Notes: generated by a model not told the origin, from the sequence alone. A stretch of DNA of 64,000 bases from Burkholderia stagnalis (GCF_902830275.1 NZ_CADESW010000018.1:1-64000), one strand, 5' to 3'; shown: positions 41,586 to 51,337, counted from the stretch's first letter. Numbers and translations are program-made.

Positions 41586-42221
41586 GTTCGCGCCGGCGCC
41601 AGCCTGCAAGTGAGACGCGACGACGGGGCCACGTCGTCGTGGCAGGCTGGCGCAGCGGGCGGACAAGCGGCATCGCCTCGTGCATTGCCGCCGGTCGTGA
41701 CGACGGCTGGACCGATGAGGAACAACTTCCACTCAGGGCTTGAAATGCCCCTCCATCGGCAGCCTCCGAACGAAGCGCTTCGCCCGGCGAACGTGTAGCG
41801 ACGCGACCGGCCTCCGAACGGGAGGCCGACGGCAGGGTACGGCAGCCGCGAGCCCGCTTCCCGCCGCGGCGATGCCGCGCGCCGGGCGCGCGCCCCGCGG
41901 CGCCGCCGAACGGTGGTGGCCCGACTTCCGCGGGTTGCAGGCGAAATTCCAACACAACAAACGCCCGGGCGGCGGGCACGACACGGGCGCAAGGCCGTCG
42001 TCGACAACATTTCAGCCGCAGGCACAGTCCACCGCGCATGCCCGTCTCGACACGGGCACCGCGCGGAACGATCGGACAAGGGGCCGCACGCGCGAGCGTG
42101 CGGGAATTCGACTCCGGTGTGTCGTTCGTTCGGCATGGCGGCGAACATGTCGCGGACGCATGCACCGCCTCATGGGCATGACACGCATGCGTTTGACATT
42201 ACGGGCTACTTGGAGAATGTT
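41586..42221. other. Intergenic region upstream of luxR homologue
   Basis: 636 GC-rich bp without a supported gene; long frames here have no start signal and resemble codon-bias shadows. TTGACA (42193-42198) is the only promoter-like element close to the LuxR start. No CTG-N10-CAG box was found. Confidence 0.4.
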
Positions 42222-42932
42222 GTGGACGCATGGAGAGAAGACGTCATGACGACGTTGTCACGCGCAAGGAATTTCGACGAGATTTTCAACATCGTCGCCA
42301 CCTGCGCACAATCCCTCAATTTCGAAATGAGCGCGTTCGGGGCGCGCGATCCGCTGCCGGTCACCCGGCCCACGTTCAGTACGCGGAACACCTACCCCGA
42401 AGCCTGGCAGCGGCGTTATCTGGAGGGCAATTATTTCGCCCGCGACCCCGTCGTGCGCTACGGGCTCGTCTATACGTCGCCGCTGGTGTGGCCGGTGGAT
42501 GCGCGCGCCGACGAGGCGTTCTGGGAGGAAGCGAAGGCGCACGGGCTCGCGACCGGCTGGTCGCAGCCGATTCGCGACAAGCACGGGCGCATCGCGATGT
42601 GGAGCTTCGCGCGCAGCGCCGAGCCGATTTCCGATCTCGAGCTGTCCGCGACGGAGAGCCGGCTGATCTACCTGGCGCACGCCGCGCATGCCGCGAGCTC
42701 GCGGCTCGCCGCGGTGCCGCCGCCCGGCATGCAGATGAGCCAGTTCACCGCGCGCGAGAAGGAGGTGCTGCAGTGGGCCGCCGACGGGAAGACGGCGCTG
42801 GAGATCGCGTCGATCCTGTCGATCTCGGAGCGCACGATCACCTTCCACATGCAGAACATCATGGAAAAGCTGAACTCGGTCAACAAGACGCAGGCCATCG
42901 TCAAGGCGGTGCTGCTCGGCGTCATTTACTGA
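42222..42932 (+). CDS. LuxR-family AHL-responsive regulator
   Basis: GTG 42222 has GGAGA five bases upstream and gives 236 residues, the family's usual length. The AHL-binding domain has the invariant Trp62, Tyr66, Asp75, Pro76 and Trp90 (five later than TraR numbering). The C-terminal helix-turn-helix is FTAREKEVLQWAADGKTALEIA...ERTITFHM. It should bind the acyl-homoserine lactone made by the synthase at 29706 and activate the two lux-type boxes in the divergent control region. It lies about 12 kb from its synthase, at the far end of the locus, which marks the locus boundary. Confidence 0.93.
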   Translation: MDAWREDVMTTLSRARNFDEIFNIVATCAQSLNFEMSAFGARDPLPVTRPTFSTRNTYPEAWQRRYLEGNYFARDPVVRYGLVYTSPLVWPVDARADEAFWEEAKAHGLATGWSQPIRDKHGRIAMWSFARSAEPISDLELSATESRLIYLAHAAHAASSRLAAVPPPGMQMSQFTAREKEVLQWAADGKTALEIASILSISERTITFHMQNIMEKLNSVNKTQAIVKAVLLGVIY

Positions 42933-43378
42933 TGGCATGCGCCGCGCGACAAGCGGCTACGACAAGGCCCGAGCGGCCATAACCACTAAACGGGTTTCGC
43001 ACGCGAGCGCGCGGCGAATGCAACAGACCACGCTTTCCTGACGCCCGGGCCGGCCGCGAGCCTGCTGCCGGGCACGGCGATCCGCAGCGACGACAGGCCG
43101 GATCGCCCCCCCTCCCGCCGGGCGCCACGACGCGCGCCCGCGATGCGGTCCGCACCGGGCGCCCATTGTGTGATCGCAATGATTTTCTCCGGCATTTCGA
43201 TTAACGAAATTTATTCAATTTGCGAAATACGATTCCTATAATCCGCAATGCAAATGAGATTCCGGAATATCCATTTCATTTGCAATGCTTACGTGAATTG
43301 ATGCCGATTTGATTCGATCAACGCTTCCGTTTTTCTCGTTCGTTGTTCAAAAAAACCTTTTTTTCAAGGATCGAGATC
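42933..43378. promoter_or_regulatory. Intergenic region with promoter for secreted protein gene
   Basis: GC-rich until about 43190, then AT-rich. TTCAAT (43214-43219), a 17-bp spacer and TATAAT (43237-43242) form a plausible sigma-70 promoter with a perfect -10, about 136 bp before ATG 43379. Nothing else recognised. Confidence 0.55.
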
Positions 43379-43852
43379 ATGCGAAAAATCGTATTTGCAC
43401 TGTTCGTCTGCGTCGCGATGGCCGGCCACGCATTCGCCGCGCCCGTCATCACGTTCTACAAGAAGCAAGGCGAATCGAACGTGGACTGCCGGATCACGAT
43501 GGGCAACGGCACCGTCAACTTCAAGAGCTCGAGCAACGCGTGCACGAATGACGACGACTACTATTTCTCGGTCTCCGGCGCGCAGGACGGCGTTCAATTC
43601 GGCATCTACAACAACCCCGATTGCCGCACCAACGAGAGCTACGCGACCTACAAGATGGGCAACGGCGACGCGAGCGGCAACATCCGCATCACGGCCGTCG
43701 ACGCAAGCCGCGGGCTGTCGAGCGGCACGCTGATCCACGATTCGCTGCGCTCGGGCGGCGCTTCCGGCGGCGGGCAATTGCACGGCAAGGTGTCATGCCT
43801 GAAGGTCACGGGCATGCGCAGCAGCGAAGCGATGCAGATATTGCCGAAATAA
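43379..43852 (+). CDS. Small secreted four-cysteine protein
   Basis: AAGGA precedes ATG 43379 (MRKIVFALFVCVAMAGHAFA), a clear signal peptide cleaved after Ala20 or so; 157 residues. The mature part has four cysteines (two possible disulphides), is rich in Gly, Ser and Asn and has Greek-key-like segments (ITFYKKQGES..., VQFGIYNNPDC). A beta-gamma-crystallin-like fold is conceivable but not proven. It is the first of three same-direction genes leading into the Rhs/TccC-like protein. Function unknown. Confidence 0.75.
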   Translation: MRKIVFALFVCVAMAGHAFAAPVITFYKKQGESNVDCRITMGNGTVNFKSSSNACTNDDDYYFSVSGAQDGVQFGIYNNPDCRTNESYATYKMGNGDASGNIRITAVDASRGLSSGTLIHDSLRSGGASGGGQLHGKVSCLKVTGMRSSEAMQILPK

Positions 43853-43904
43853 GCGCCGATTCGCGATTGCATCGACATATTTTCCGTGACGGAGGAGCTT
43901 GGCG

Positions 43905-44873
43905 ATGAACGATTCACGTAAAGACACGCCGCTGCATTGGACCGCCCTCGTGTTCGACATGGAGGTGACATCGCCAAGCAACCGGCTTTATCGGAACGGC
44001 CGACAGCAAGCGGAAGTCACGATCAAGCTGCGCGCGACCGACGTCGACAACCGGCCGGTGCCGCTGAGCGAGACCGAACGCGCGAGCGTGCGCCTGATCG
44101 ACTACAACAGCGGCGTCGAAATTGCGCCGGTGCCCGCGTCGGGCACGGTCACGACCGGGTGGGGCACCACGGCGGAGCGCAACGAATTCGCGTTCTATCC
44201 GGGCGATCGCGCCGCCGCGGCGTCGCAAACGGCGGCGTCGGGCTACGAATTCTTCGTCCGGTATGCACAGACCGTCGACGCATCGCCGAAGCGGTTCGGC
44301 TGCCAGGTGACGCGCGACGGCGGCGTCGTGTTCAAGTCCAACGACGACGCATACAAGGAGTCCGTCGAACTGTTTCCGGAGCGGCTGCCGAGCGCCGACG
44401 GCACGCGCTCGGTCACCTACCCATGGGATTCGCGCCGCATCGAAGGCGGCTCGAACGAATGGGACCTGACCACCGTCGACTACTACTATTGCGGCCTGTC
44501 GATCAACGGCAGCCGCATCGCGCTGCTCACGTTCGACGCGTCGCCGCCGAGCATCTTCCAGTGGGAGAGCAGCAACCCCGCGAGCGACCTGTTCAGCTTC
44601 ACCGGCGTGGGCGCGCCCGGCAGCGACGCCGCCACGTACGTCGTGCCGTCGCGCTTCACCAGCCGCACGCATCGGCGGATTCTGGAGCCGAGGCGCGGCC
44701 AGGGCGTCGTCGTGCTGGTCCGTCACGAAGGCATCCGCCAGGACAGCGGCAACGACACGAAACCGCCGCCGATCAACGTCGTCGCTCGCGACGAATTCGG
44801 CACCGATCACCTGCTGCGCGTCAGCTTCAAGTCGTCCGCGAACCGAAACGAGCTCGTGCTGACCGAGCGCTGA
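43905..44873 (+). CDS. Hypothetical 322-residue protein upstream of Rhs-like gene
   Basis: GGAGGAG seven bases before ATG 43905. No signal peptide or membrane span. The N-terminal half looks like an Ig/beta-sandwich (VEVTSPSNRLYRNGRQQAEVTIKLRA-like strands); the rest is beta-rich without a recognised motif. It lies 52 bp after the secreted-protein gene and 91 bp before the Rhs-like gene, so the three are probably one unit. It may be a partner or delivery factor of the large protein. I do not recognise its family. Confidence 0.75.
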   Translation: MNDSRKDTPLHWTALVFDMEVTSPSNRLYRNGRQQAEVTIKLRATDVDNRPVPLSETERASVRLIDYNSGVEIAPVPASGTVTTGWGTTAERNEFAFYPGDRAAAASQTAASGYEFFVRYAQTVDASPKRFGCQVTRDGGVVFKSNDDAYKESVELFPERLPSADGTRSVTYPWDSRRIEGGSNEWDLTTVDYYYCGLSINGSRIALLTFDASPPSIFQWESSNPASDLFSFTGVGAPGSDAATYVVPSRFTSRTHRRILEPRRGQGVVVLVRHEGIRQDSGNDTKPPPINVVARDEFGTDHLLRVSFKSSANRNELVLTER

Positions 44874-44964
44874 GCGGGCGTCGGTCGCCCCACTCCCACT
44901 TACGGCCGAAGCGCGCAGTGTGCGCGCTTCGCCGTCACGCCCCTCTACCCGCTGGAGTCCGTCC

Positions 44965-47900
44965 ATGAGTACGCCCGATTCGCTCGCCGCGTCGCCGTCC
45001 GCTGCCGTCCATTCGAACGCGTTCAACTTCCTCAGTTTCGTCGATGCGGGCGTCGATCCCCGCACCGGTTTCTATACGTTCAGCATCGCGCTGCCGAACG
45101 TGATGGCCAACGCGCTGACCGGCCCGGCGCTGCCGATGTCGCTCGCGTTCAACCCGCTGCAGACCGACGATCGCGGCGTCGGCATCGGCTGGTCGCTGCG
45201 CGTGTCGCAATACGATCGCGTCGCGAAGCAGCTCCGGCTGTCGACCGGCGAGACGTATCGCGCGGTCGACACGGGGCCGCGCATCGTCGTCGAGGATCAG
45301 AAGCTGCGGAACTTCCGCGTCGACAAGATCGACGGCGACCTGCTCGTCGTCTACAAGAGCGGCGTCGCCGAGCGGCTGTCGAATGCGGGCACGCACGACG
45401 TGTACCTGCCGTCGGCCATCCATTCGCCGGAGGGCCGCGCGCTGTCGCTGCGCTATACGATGTTCCGCGGGCACCGGCTGCTGAGCGAGGTCAGCGACGA
45501 CAGCCGGCGCCTGCTCGCGCTCGAACGCACGGCCACGCAGGCCGCGATCACGCTGCGGCCCGACGCGCCGGACGCCGCGACCTTCACGCTCGTGCTGCGC
45601 AACGACCGCGTCGCGGAAATCCGCCTGCCGGTCGACAATCGCGCGTCGTGGCGCCTGCAGTACGAGACCGCGGGCGACCTGACGCTGATCAGCCAGGTCG
45701 AATCGCCGACGGGGGGCGTCGAGACCGTCCGCTATCAGGCGCAAGGGCACGAATTGCCGGCCGGTGCGCCGCTGCGTTACCTGCCGTATGCGATCGAGCA
45801 CGTCCGGATGCCGCGCGCGGAGCAGCCGCCGCTGCGCAGCCTCTACCGCTACACGCCGAACAATTTCATGGGGCGCGGCGCGACGGGCCTCGTATGGAAG
45901 GACGGCGAGGACAACCTGTACAAGGTGCTCGACGACTATCGCTACGGCTCCGACGAAACGCACGTGACGGGCGAAGGCGACGCGACCGAGGCCGTGCGCG
46001 TGATCCGCCGCACCTTCAACCGCTTTCACCTGCTCGTGTCCGAGGAAACGAACCAGCGCGGACACGTCGCGCTGCAGCGCACCGAATACGACGAGAAACC
46101 GGGCCGCCCGTTCAGCGAGCAATCGCCGCAATGCCAGTTGCCGCTGCGCACGACGAAATCGTGGTACCTGAGCGCCGCGCCCGGCACGACGCGCGAGGAA
46201 GTCGTCACGACGCGGTTCGACGACTGGGGCAACCTGCTCGAACGAGTGGACGCGACCGGCACGGACGAGCAATACGACTACTATCCGGCCGAAGGCGACA
46301 CGGGCTGCCCGGCGGACCCGCTCGGCTTTCGCCGCTTCGTCAGGACGAAGCGCGTAACGCCCGCGCCCTCACCTGTCGCGGCGCCGACGCGCGAGATACG
46401 CCATACGTACGTCGCCCTGCCGTCGTTGCGGCCGAACGGCCCGCCGCATGTGGTCGTTGCGGACGAGGTGCTGTCGGAACACAGGGAAGACGAATCGCGT
46501 GAACTGCAACGCATCGCCCGCACATGGTTCGACACGCCGGCCGACGCCATGCTGCACGGTCGCATCGCAACGGAAACAAAAACGCTAGACGGACGCGCGA
46601 CCGCCACGTCGTATGCGTATGCGTTGCAGAACGACACGCTGCGCACCACTACGACCGTGACCGGCTTCGACGGCACGTCGCGCACATCGAACGCATGGCG
46701 CGCGCTCGCGACCGGCCAGGACGTGCGCGTCGAAGATGAATCCGGCGTGACCCTACGCTACGCCTACGACGCGTTGGGCCGCGTGCTGGCCGAGACGACG
46801 GCGCCCGGCACCGAATACGAAGCGACGCGGCGGCATGCGTACGGGCTCGCGGCGACGGCCGACGATCCCGTCTACGCGAGCGTGACGGACGCGCTCGGCG
46901 TCACGACCCGAACCACCTACGACGGCCTGAATCGCGTCGTCCGCACCGAAACCGCGGACGTCGATCACGCGGGCGAGCCGATGCGAACGACCTACCGTGC
47001 GCGTTACGACGCGCTCGGGCAGCTTGTCGAGGAAACGCAGACGGATTGGCTCGACGGCGAACCGCTCGCGCTCGTCAGCCGCCATCGCCACGACGACTGG
47101 GGCGAGCGGGACGGCACGACGCGGCCGGACGGCGTCGATGCGTATCGCGTGCAGGATCCGATCCGGCGCACCGAAACCGAGTGGCTCGCCGATGGCGCCG
47201 GCGCACGCACCGGCCGCACGGTGACGACGCGCAACGCGTTCGACAAGCCCGTGTCGATCGAACGATTCGATACCCGCGACGCGCCGGCCGGCAAGACCGT
47301 CAACGAATACGACGGGCTCGGCCGCTGCGTGCGCCGCACGGATGCGGCCGGCAACGTGTCGACGTTCGCCTACGACGCGTTCGGCCGCCTCACGCGCAAC
47401 GTGCTGGCGGACGGCGCCGCAATCGAACATGCGTATGCGGCGCATGACAGCGAGGCATTGCCGATCCGGATCGGCGTGGCCGACGGCAGCGGTAGCGGTA
47501 GCGGTAGCCGGACGATCGTGGCCGGCGAGCAAAGCTTCGATGGCCTGGGCCGGCTCGCGCGCCGCGCGGCCGGCGGGCGCGTGCGCACGTTCGCCTATGC
47601 GGGCGGCCATCCGCAGCCGGACCACGAAACCACGCCGTCCGGCGCATCGATCCGGTACGCGTATGCGCCCAGCCTGACGCGCCAGCCGATCCGCCGCAGC
47701 GTGGCGGACCTCGACGACGACTACACGTATCACCCCGTGCACGCGCAGCTCGTGCGCGCGCGCAGCGCCGCAACGGACGACGAATACGCGCTCGACTACC
47801 TGCCGTCCGGCCAGCTGCGACACGAGCAATGGCGCGAGGACGGCGCAGCGCATCAGGCGTCGCACGCCGCGTCGCTCGAGGGCCGCCTGCTCCGTTACAC

Positions 47901-49794
47901 GGACCGCTTCGGCGACACGCAGACGAACAGCTACGATGCGGCCGGCCGCCTTGAGCGCGTGCAAGGCGGCGCACTCGACGCCAGCCTGCAATACGACGCG
48001 TTCGGCCGGCTGCGGCAATGCACGACACGCGACACGAACGCGGGCCGCGCGCTGACCGTCACGCTCGCGTACGACGATTTCGGCCGCGAAACCGAGCGCC
48101 GGATCGAGCAGGACGGCGCGCCGCCCGTCGTGCTCGCGCAAACCCATACGCCGGCCGACAAGCTCGCGCGGCGCACGCTGTCGGCCGGCGGCGCGGTTGT
48201 CCGCGACGAGACCTGCGAATACGACGCCCGCGGCCGGCTCGTCGCGTACCAGTGCGCCGGCACGCGGCCGCCGCACGATCCGTACGGCCGCGCGATCGCG
48301 TCGCAGTACTACGCGTTCGACTGCGTCGACAACATCGTTTCACTGACGACCGAATTCGGCGACGGCTCGCGGAACGTCGCCCGCTTCTCCTACGACAACG
48401 CCGCCGATCCGACCCAGCTCACGCGCATGACCCACAGCCACGCCGACTACCCGCCCACGCTCGAACTGCGCTACGACGCGGACGGCAATCTGGTGGACGA
48501 CGGCAGCCGGACCTACCAGTACGACCCGCTCGGCCGCCTGACCCGGATCGCCGATGCCGTGCGCAGCGTGAGCGCGCAATACGGGTATGACGCGCTCGAC
48601 CGCCTCGTCGCGATTCGCGGCGCCGACGGCGTCGCGGTGCGGCGCACCTATCGCGACGCGCGCATCGTGAGCGAGCTGCGCGACGGCGACCGCATCGGCT
48701 ACCTGCGCGCGGACGAGCGGCTGCTCGCGCACCGCCGCGACGGCACGCAGGCGCAAACGGTGCTGTACGGCGCCGATCAGCAGCAGAGCGTGCTGCTCGC
48801 GGCGTCCGGCGGCGAACGCCGCGATCTCGCATATACGCCCTACGGGTATCGCGCGACCGGCACCGACTGGCCCGGCCTGCCGGGCTTCAACGGCGAGCCG
48901 CTCGAACCGCTCACCGGCAGCTATCTGCTCGGCAATGGCCATCGCCTGTACGACCCGATGCTGATGCGCTTTCACCGGCCTGACATGCTGAGCCCGTTCG
49001 ACGGCGGCGGCCTCAATGCGTACGCCTATTGCCTCGGCGACCCGATCAACCGCGTCGATCCGACCGGCCAGCTGAGCTGGCAGGCGATCCTCGGCATCGT
49101 GCTCGGCGCGGTCGCGATCGCGCTCACCGTCGTGTCGCTGGGCGCGGGCGCGGCGATCGCGGCGGGCGTCGTGCCTGCGACGGGCATGCTCGGCGCGATC
49201 GCGACCGTGCCGTCGATGACGGTGTCGGGCGTCGTGTCGGTCGCGACCGGCGTGGCGGGGCTCGCGGAAGGCGCGACGACGATCGCGGCGGCGGCGCTGT
49301 CCGAGCGCGACGAGCAGGCATCGGGCATCCTTGGCTGGGTGTCGCTCGGGCTCGGCGTCGCGTCGGCCGCGAACGGCGTGGCGGGCGCGGCATCGAAGGT
49401 GGCCGGCACATCGAAAGGCGTCGTGTCGACGACGGCCCGCAACCTCGCCGTCGCGCGCACCGCGATCGACGTGACCGCCCGCGCGCAGGGCGTGGCGGGC
49501 CAGTTCGTGTCGACCTTCGCCGACGACGTGCCCGCGTGGGCATCGCATACGATGATGGGCGTGTCGCTCGCACTGACGGCGGCCGGCTGGGGCGGGCTGG
49601 CGCGCGAAGCCGCGCTCGCGCGCAGCACCGGCTTCCACGCGCTGGCCGACGCGCCGCAGGCCGATGCATCGGGCGGGCGGCCAGAACGTTACCGGTCGCT
49701 CGCCGAAGCGCCGACGGGCGCGACCGACGGGCGTTCGAGCGTCGCCGCCGCGAGCGAAAGCGTGCGGCAGCCCACGCTGCGCGGGCCGCGCTGA
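44965..49794 (+). CDS. TccC/Rhs-like YD-repeat protein
   Basis: GGAG lies eight bases before ATG 44965; 1609 residues. The N-terminus (FVDAGVDPRTGFYTFSIALPNVMAN) matches TccC/SpvB-associated Rhs proteins. Many YD repeats (YDALGRVL, YDGLGRCV, YDAFGRLT, YDPLGRLTRI) form the shell. The Rhs core ends near residue 1370 with GGGLNAYAYCLGDPINRVDPTG. The C-terminal about 240 residues are hydrophobic and Ala/Gly-rich with several likely membrane helices; no known toxin motif is seen. Rhs shells encapsulate and autocleave C-terminal effectors. No TcdA/B partners, VgrG, PAAR or immunity gene is nearby. The product could be a stand-alone toxin or surface protein. Confidence 0.9.
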   Translation: MSTPDSLAASPSAAVHSNAFNFLSFVDAGVDPRTGFYTFSIALPNVMANALTGPALPMSLAFNPLQTDDRGVGIGWSLRVSQYDRVAKQLRLSTGETYRAVDTGPRIVVEDQKLRNFRVDKIDGDLLVVYKSGVAERLSNAGTHDVYLPSAIHSPEGRALSLRYTMFRGHRLLSEVSDDSRRLLALERTATQAAITLRPDAPDAATFTLVLRNDRVAEIRLPVDNRASWRLQYETAGDLTLISQVESPTGGVETVRYQAQGHELPAGAPLRYLPYAIEHVRMPRAEQPPLRSLYRYTPNNFMGRGATGLVWKDGEDNLYKVLDDYRYGSDETHVTGEGDATEAVRVIRRTFNRFHLLVSEETNQRGHVALQRTEYDEKPGRPFSEQSPQCQLPLRTTKSWYLSAAPGTTREEVVTTRFDDWGNLLERVDATGTDEQYDYYPAEGDTGCPADPLGFRRFVRTKRVTPAPSPVAAPTREIRHTYVALPSLRPNGPPHVVVADEVLSEHREDESRELQRIARTWFDTPADAMLHGRIATETKTLDGRATATSYAYALQNDTLRTTTTVTGFDGTSRTSNAWRALATGQDVRVEDESGVTLRYAYDALGRVLAETTAPGTEYEATRRHAYGLAATADDPVYASVTDALGVTTRTTYDGLNRVVRTETADVDHAGEPMRTTYRARYDALGQLVEETQTDWLDGEPLALVSRHRHDDWGERDGTTRPDGVDAYRVQDPIRRTETEWLADGAGARTGRTVTTRNAFDKPVSIERFDTRDAPAGKTVNEYDGLGRCVRRTDAAGNVSTFAYDAFGRLTRNVLADGAAIEHAYAAHDSEALPIRIGVADGSGSGSGSRTIVAGEQSFDGLGRLARRAAGGRVRTFAYAGGHPQPDHETTPSGASIRYAYAPSLTRQPIRRSVADLDDDYTYHPVHAQLVRARSAATDDEYALDYLPSGQLRHEQWREDGAAHQASHAASLEGRLLRYTDRFGDTQTNSYDAAGRLERVQGGALDASLQYDAFGRLRQCTTRDTNAGRALTVTLAYDDFGRETERRIEQDGAPPVVLAQTHTPADKLARRTLSAGGAVVRDETCEYDARGRLVAYQCAGTRPPHDPYGRAIASQYYAFDCVDNIVSLTTEFGDGSRNVARFSYDNAADPTQLTRMTHSHADYPPTLELRYDADGNLVDDGSRTYQYDPLGRLTRIADAVRSVSAQYGYDALDRLVAIRGADGVAVRRTYRDARIVSELRDGDRIGYLRADERLLAHRRDGTQAQTVLYGADQQQSVLLAASGGERRDLAYTPYGYRATGTDWPGLPGFNGEPLEPLTGSYLLGNGHRLYDPMLMRFHRPDMLSPFDGGGLNAYAYCLGDPINRVDPTGQLSWQAILGIVLGAVAIALTVVSLGAGAAIAAGVVPATGMLGAIATVPSMTVSGVVSVATGVAGLAEGATTIAAAALSERDEQASGILGWVSLGLGVASAANGVAGAASKVAGTSKGVVSTTARNLAVARTAIDVTARAQGVAGQFVSTFADDVPAWASHTMMGVSLALTAAGWGGLAREAALARSTGFHALADAPQADASGGRPERYRSLAEAPTGATDGRSSVAAASESVRQPTLRGPR

Positions 49795-49802
49795 CCGGGA
49801 GC

Positions 49803-50021
49803 ATGCCGAACAGGTCATGGTCTTTTCCCTGTCGCGCGCTCGACGCGGGGCTCGTCACCGCGCCGGTCGGCATCTTTACGGTGCCGCTGTCGCCGTTCAT
49901 GGGCCGCATGCTGCGGGAGATCGATGCGGCCCGCGAAGGGCGAAAGCCCGGACGCCGCGTCGGGCGCGCACTGATCCGGCGCAAGCGGTGCGCGCGGGCT
50001 GCGCGCCGCCCGCGCACCTAG
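49803..50021 (+). CDS. Possible small basic ORF after Rhs-like gene
   Basis: A 72-codon frame begins 9 bp after the Rhs-like stop (MPNRSWSFPCRALDAGLVTA). It is basic at the C-terminus and has a GGGAG too close to the ATG. It could be an immunity or accessory gene or just a chance frame in GC-rich DNA. Confidence 0.25.
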   Translation: MPNRSWSFPCRALDAGLVTAPVGIFTVPLSPFMGRMLREIDAAREGRKPGRRVGRALIRRKRCARAARRPRT

Positions 50022-50064
50022 CAAATGACGCAGGTGCATTTCAGGACGTTCTTCGGGCACAGTT

Positions 50065-50109
50065 GCGGACGTCCGCGACCATTCGCGCTGCGATGTTGCG
50101 GACGTCCGC
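50065..50109. promoter_or_regulatory. Paired 12-bp palindromes upstream of PHB depolymerase
   Basis: GCGGACGTCCGC occurs at 50065-50076 and 50098-50109, each a perfect palindrome within an identical 16-bp repeat, spaced 33 bp (three helical turns). The positions (132-176 bp before the ATG) suit cooperative binding of a dimeric regulator. Confidence 0.6.
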
Positions 50110-50240
50110 GCGCGGCCGTCGTGCGCCCGTCATACGCAGCATGCAACGTGCACCATGCAACACGCCGCAGTCAGGCATTCGCTGTCCCTGTCCACAGACG
50201 CTTCGTGCATTCGAACCCTCGACGAAACAGGAGTCTTGCC

Positions 50241-51260
50241 ATGCCATTCCACCGCACCCTGGCTGCCGCCGTGCTCGGCGCCGCACTGTGTTCCCCGCTC
50301 GCCTGGGCCGCCGATCCGCTGCCCGCCCTCGGGGCCGATCCGGCCCAGACGTCGGTGTCGGGCCTTTCGTCCGGCGCCTTCATGGCCGTCCAGTACCAAG
50401 TCGCCTATTCGGGCTCCGTGGTCGGCGCCGGCGTCGTGGCAGGCGGCCCGTACTACTGCGCGGCCGGCAGCCTGTACAACACCGGCATCTGCATGGGGCA
50501 GGTGCCGTTCGTGCCGCCCAACCCCGCATTGATGGTGAGCGCCGCCAAGCGCTTCGCGTCGAACGGCCAGATCGATCCGCTGGACGGCATGCAGCGCGGC
50601 CGCATCTACGTGTTCAGCGGCACCAAGGATACGATCGTGTACCAGCAGGCCGTCGACGCGACCGTGTCGTTCTTCAAGCAGGCCGGCGTGCCGGGCGGCA
50701 ACATCTCGTACGTGAACACGGTGCCGGCCGGCCATGCGCTGATCACGCCGTCGTTCGGCAACGACTGCCCGGCCAATGCCGCCCCGTACATCAGCCATTG
50801 CACGGTGTCGAACCAGAGCTACGACCAGCCGGGCGCCTTGCTGTCGTTCATCTACGGTTCGCTGAATCCGCCGGCCAGCCAGCTCGGCGGCAAGATCATC
50901 ACGTTCAATCAGCGCGAATTCGCCGCCGCCTCGACCGGGATGGCCGACGACGCCTATGCGTACGTGCCGCAGTCGTGCGCGCAGGGCACCGCGTGCCGGG
51001 TGCACGTCGCGTTCCATGGCTGCAAGCAATCGGCCAATGTCGTCGGGGATGATTTCTACGAGAAGACCAGCTACAACAGCTGGGCCGATGCGAACAACAT
51101 CGTGGTGCTGTACCCGCAGGTCAATGCGTCCAGCGTGCCGTACAACCCGCAGGGGTGCTGGGACTGGTTCGGCTACACGGGCCAGAACTACGCAATGAAA
51201 TCCGGCTCGCAGATGGTGGCCGTGAACGCGATGATCAACCGGCTCACGTCGAAGCGCTGA
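50241..51260 (+). CDS. Secreted PHB/PHA depolymerase family esterase
   Basis: CAGGAG lies seven bases before ATG 50241; 339 residues. Signal peptide residues 1-23 (SPLAWA). The lipase box GLSSG (Ser43) lies very close to the mature N-terminus; Asp and His are probably in VFSGTKDTIV and VPAGHALITP, followed by FHGCKQS, as in PhaZ7-like and PHB_depo esterases. It hydrolyses short-chain polyhydroxyalkanoate or related polyesters outside the cell. It is a single gene with its own long control region containing paired palindromes. Confidence 0.88.
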   Translation: MPFHRTLAAAVLGAALCSPLAWAADPLPALGADPAQTSVSGLSSGAFMAVQYQVAYSGSVVGAGVVAGGPYYCAAGSLYNTGICMGQVPFVPPNPALMVSAAKRFASNGQIDPLDGMQRGRIYVFSGTKDTIVYQQAVDATVSFFKQAGVPGGNISYVNTVPAGHALITPSFGNDCPANAAPYISHCTVSNQSYDQPGALLSFIYGSLNPPASQLGGKIITFNQREFAAASTGMADDAYAYVPQSCAQGTACRVHVAFHGCKQSANVVGDDFYEKTSYNSWADANNIVVLYPQVNASSVPYNPQGCWDWFGYTGQNYAMKSGSQMVAVNAMINRLTSKR

Positions 51261-51337
51261 CGCGCTGGTGTGACCGCAGGCCGGGCGGCGGCGGGCAATG
51301 CCCCGCACCGACGCGCCGGCCTGCTTCGGCGATACGC

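Noticed and set aside
41586..42221. Extending the LuxR gene upstream to about 41913
   Set aside because: The extra N-terminal residues are low-complexity and unlike LuxR proteins; GTG 42222 has a ribosome site and gives normal length.
24262..42932. Complete bactobolin or fragin gene cluster
   Set aside because: No PKS or multidomain NRPS genes and no recognisable N-oxygenase set are present; only the halogenated-amino-acid sub-logic is shared.
50182..50197. CTG-N10-CAG sequence before the PHB depolymerase as a lux box
   Set aside because: GC-rich centre and no agreement outside the six fixed bases; such matches are expected by chance several times in 64 kb.
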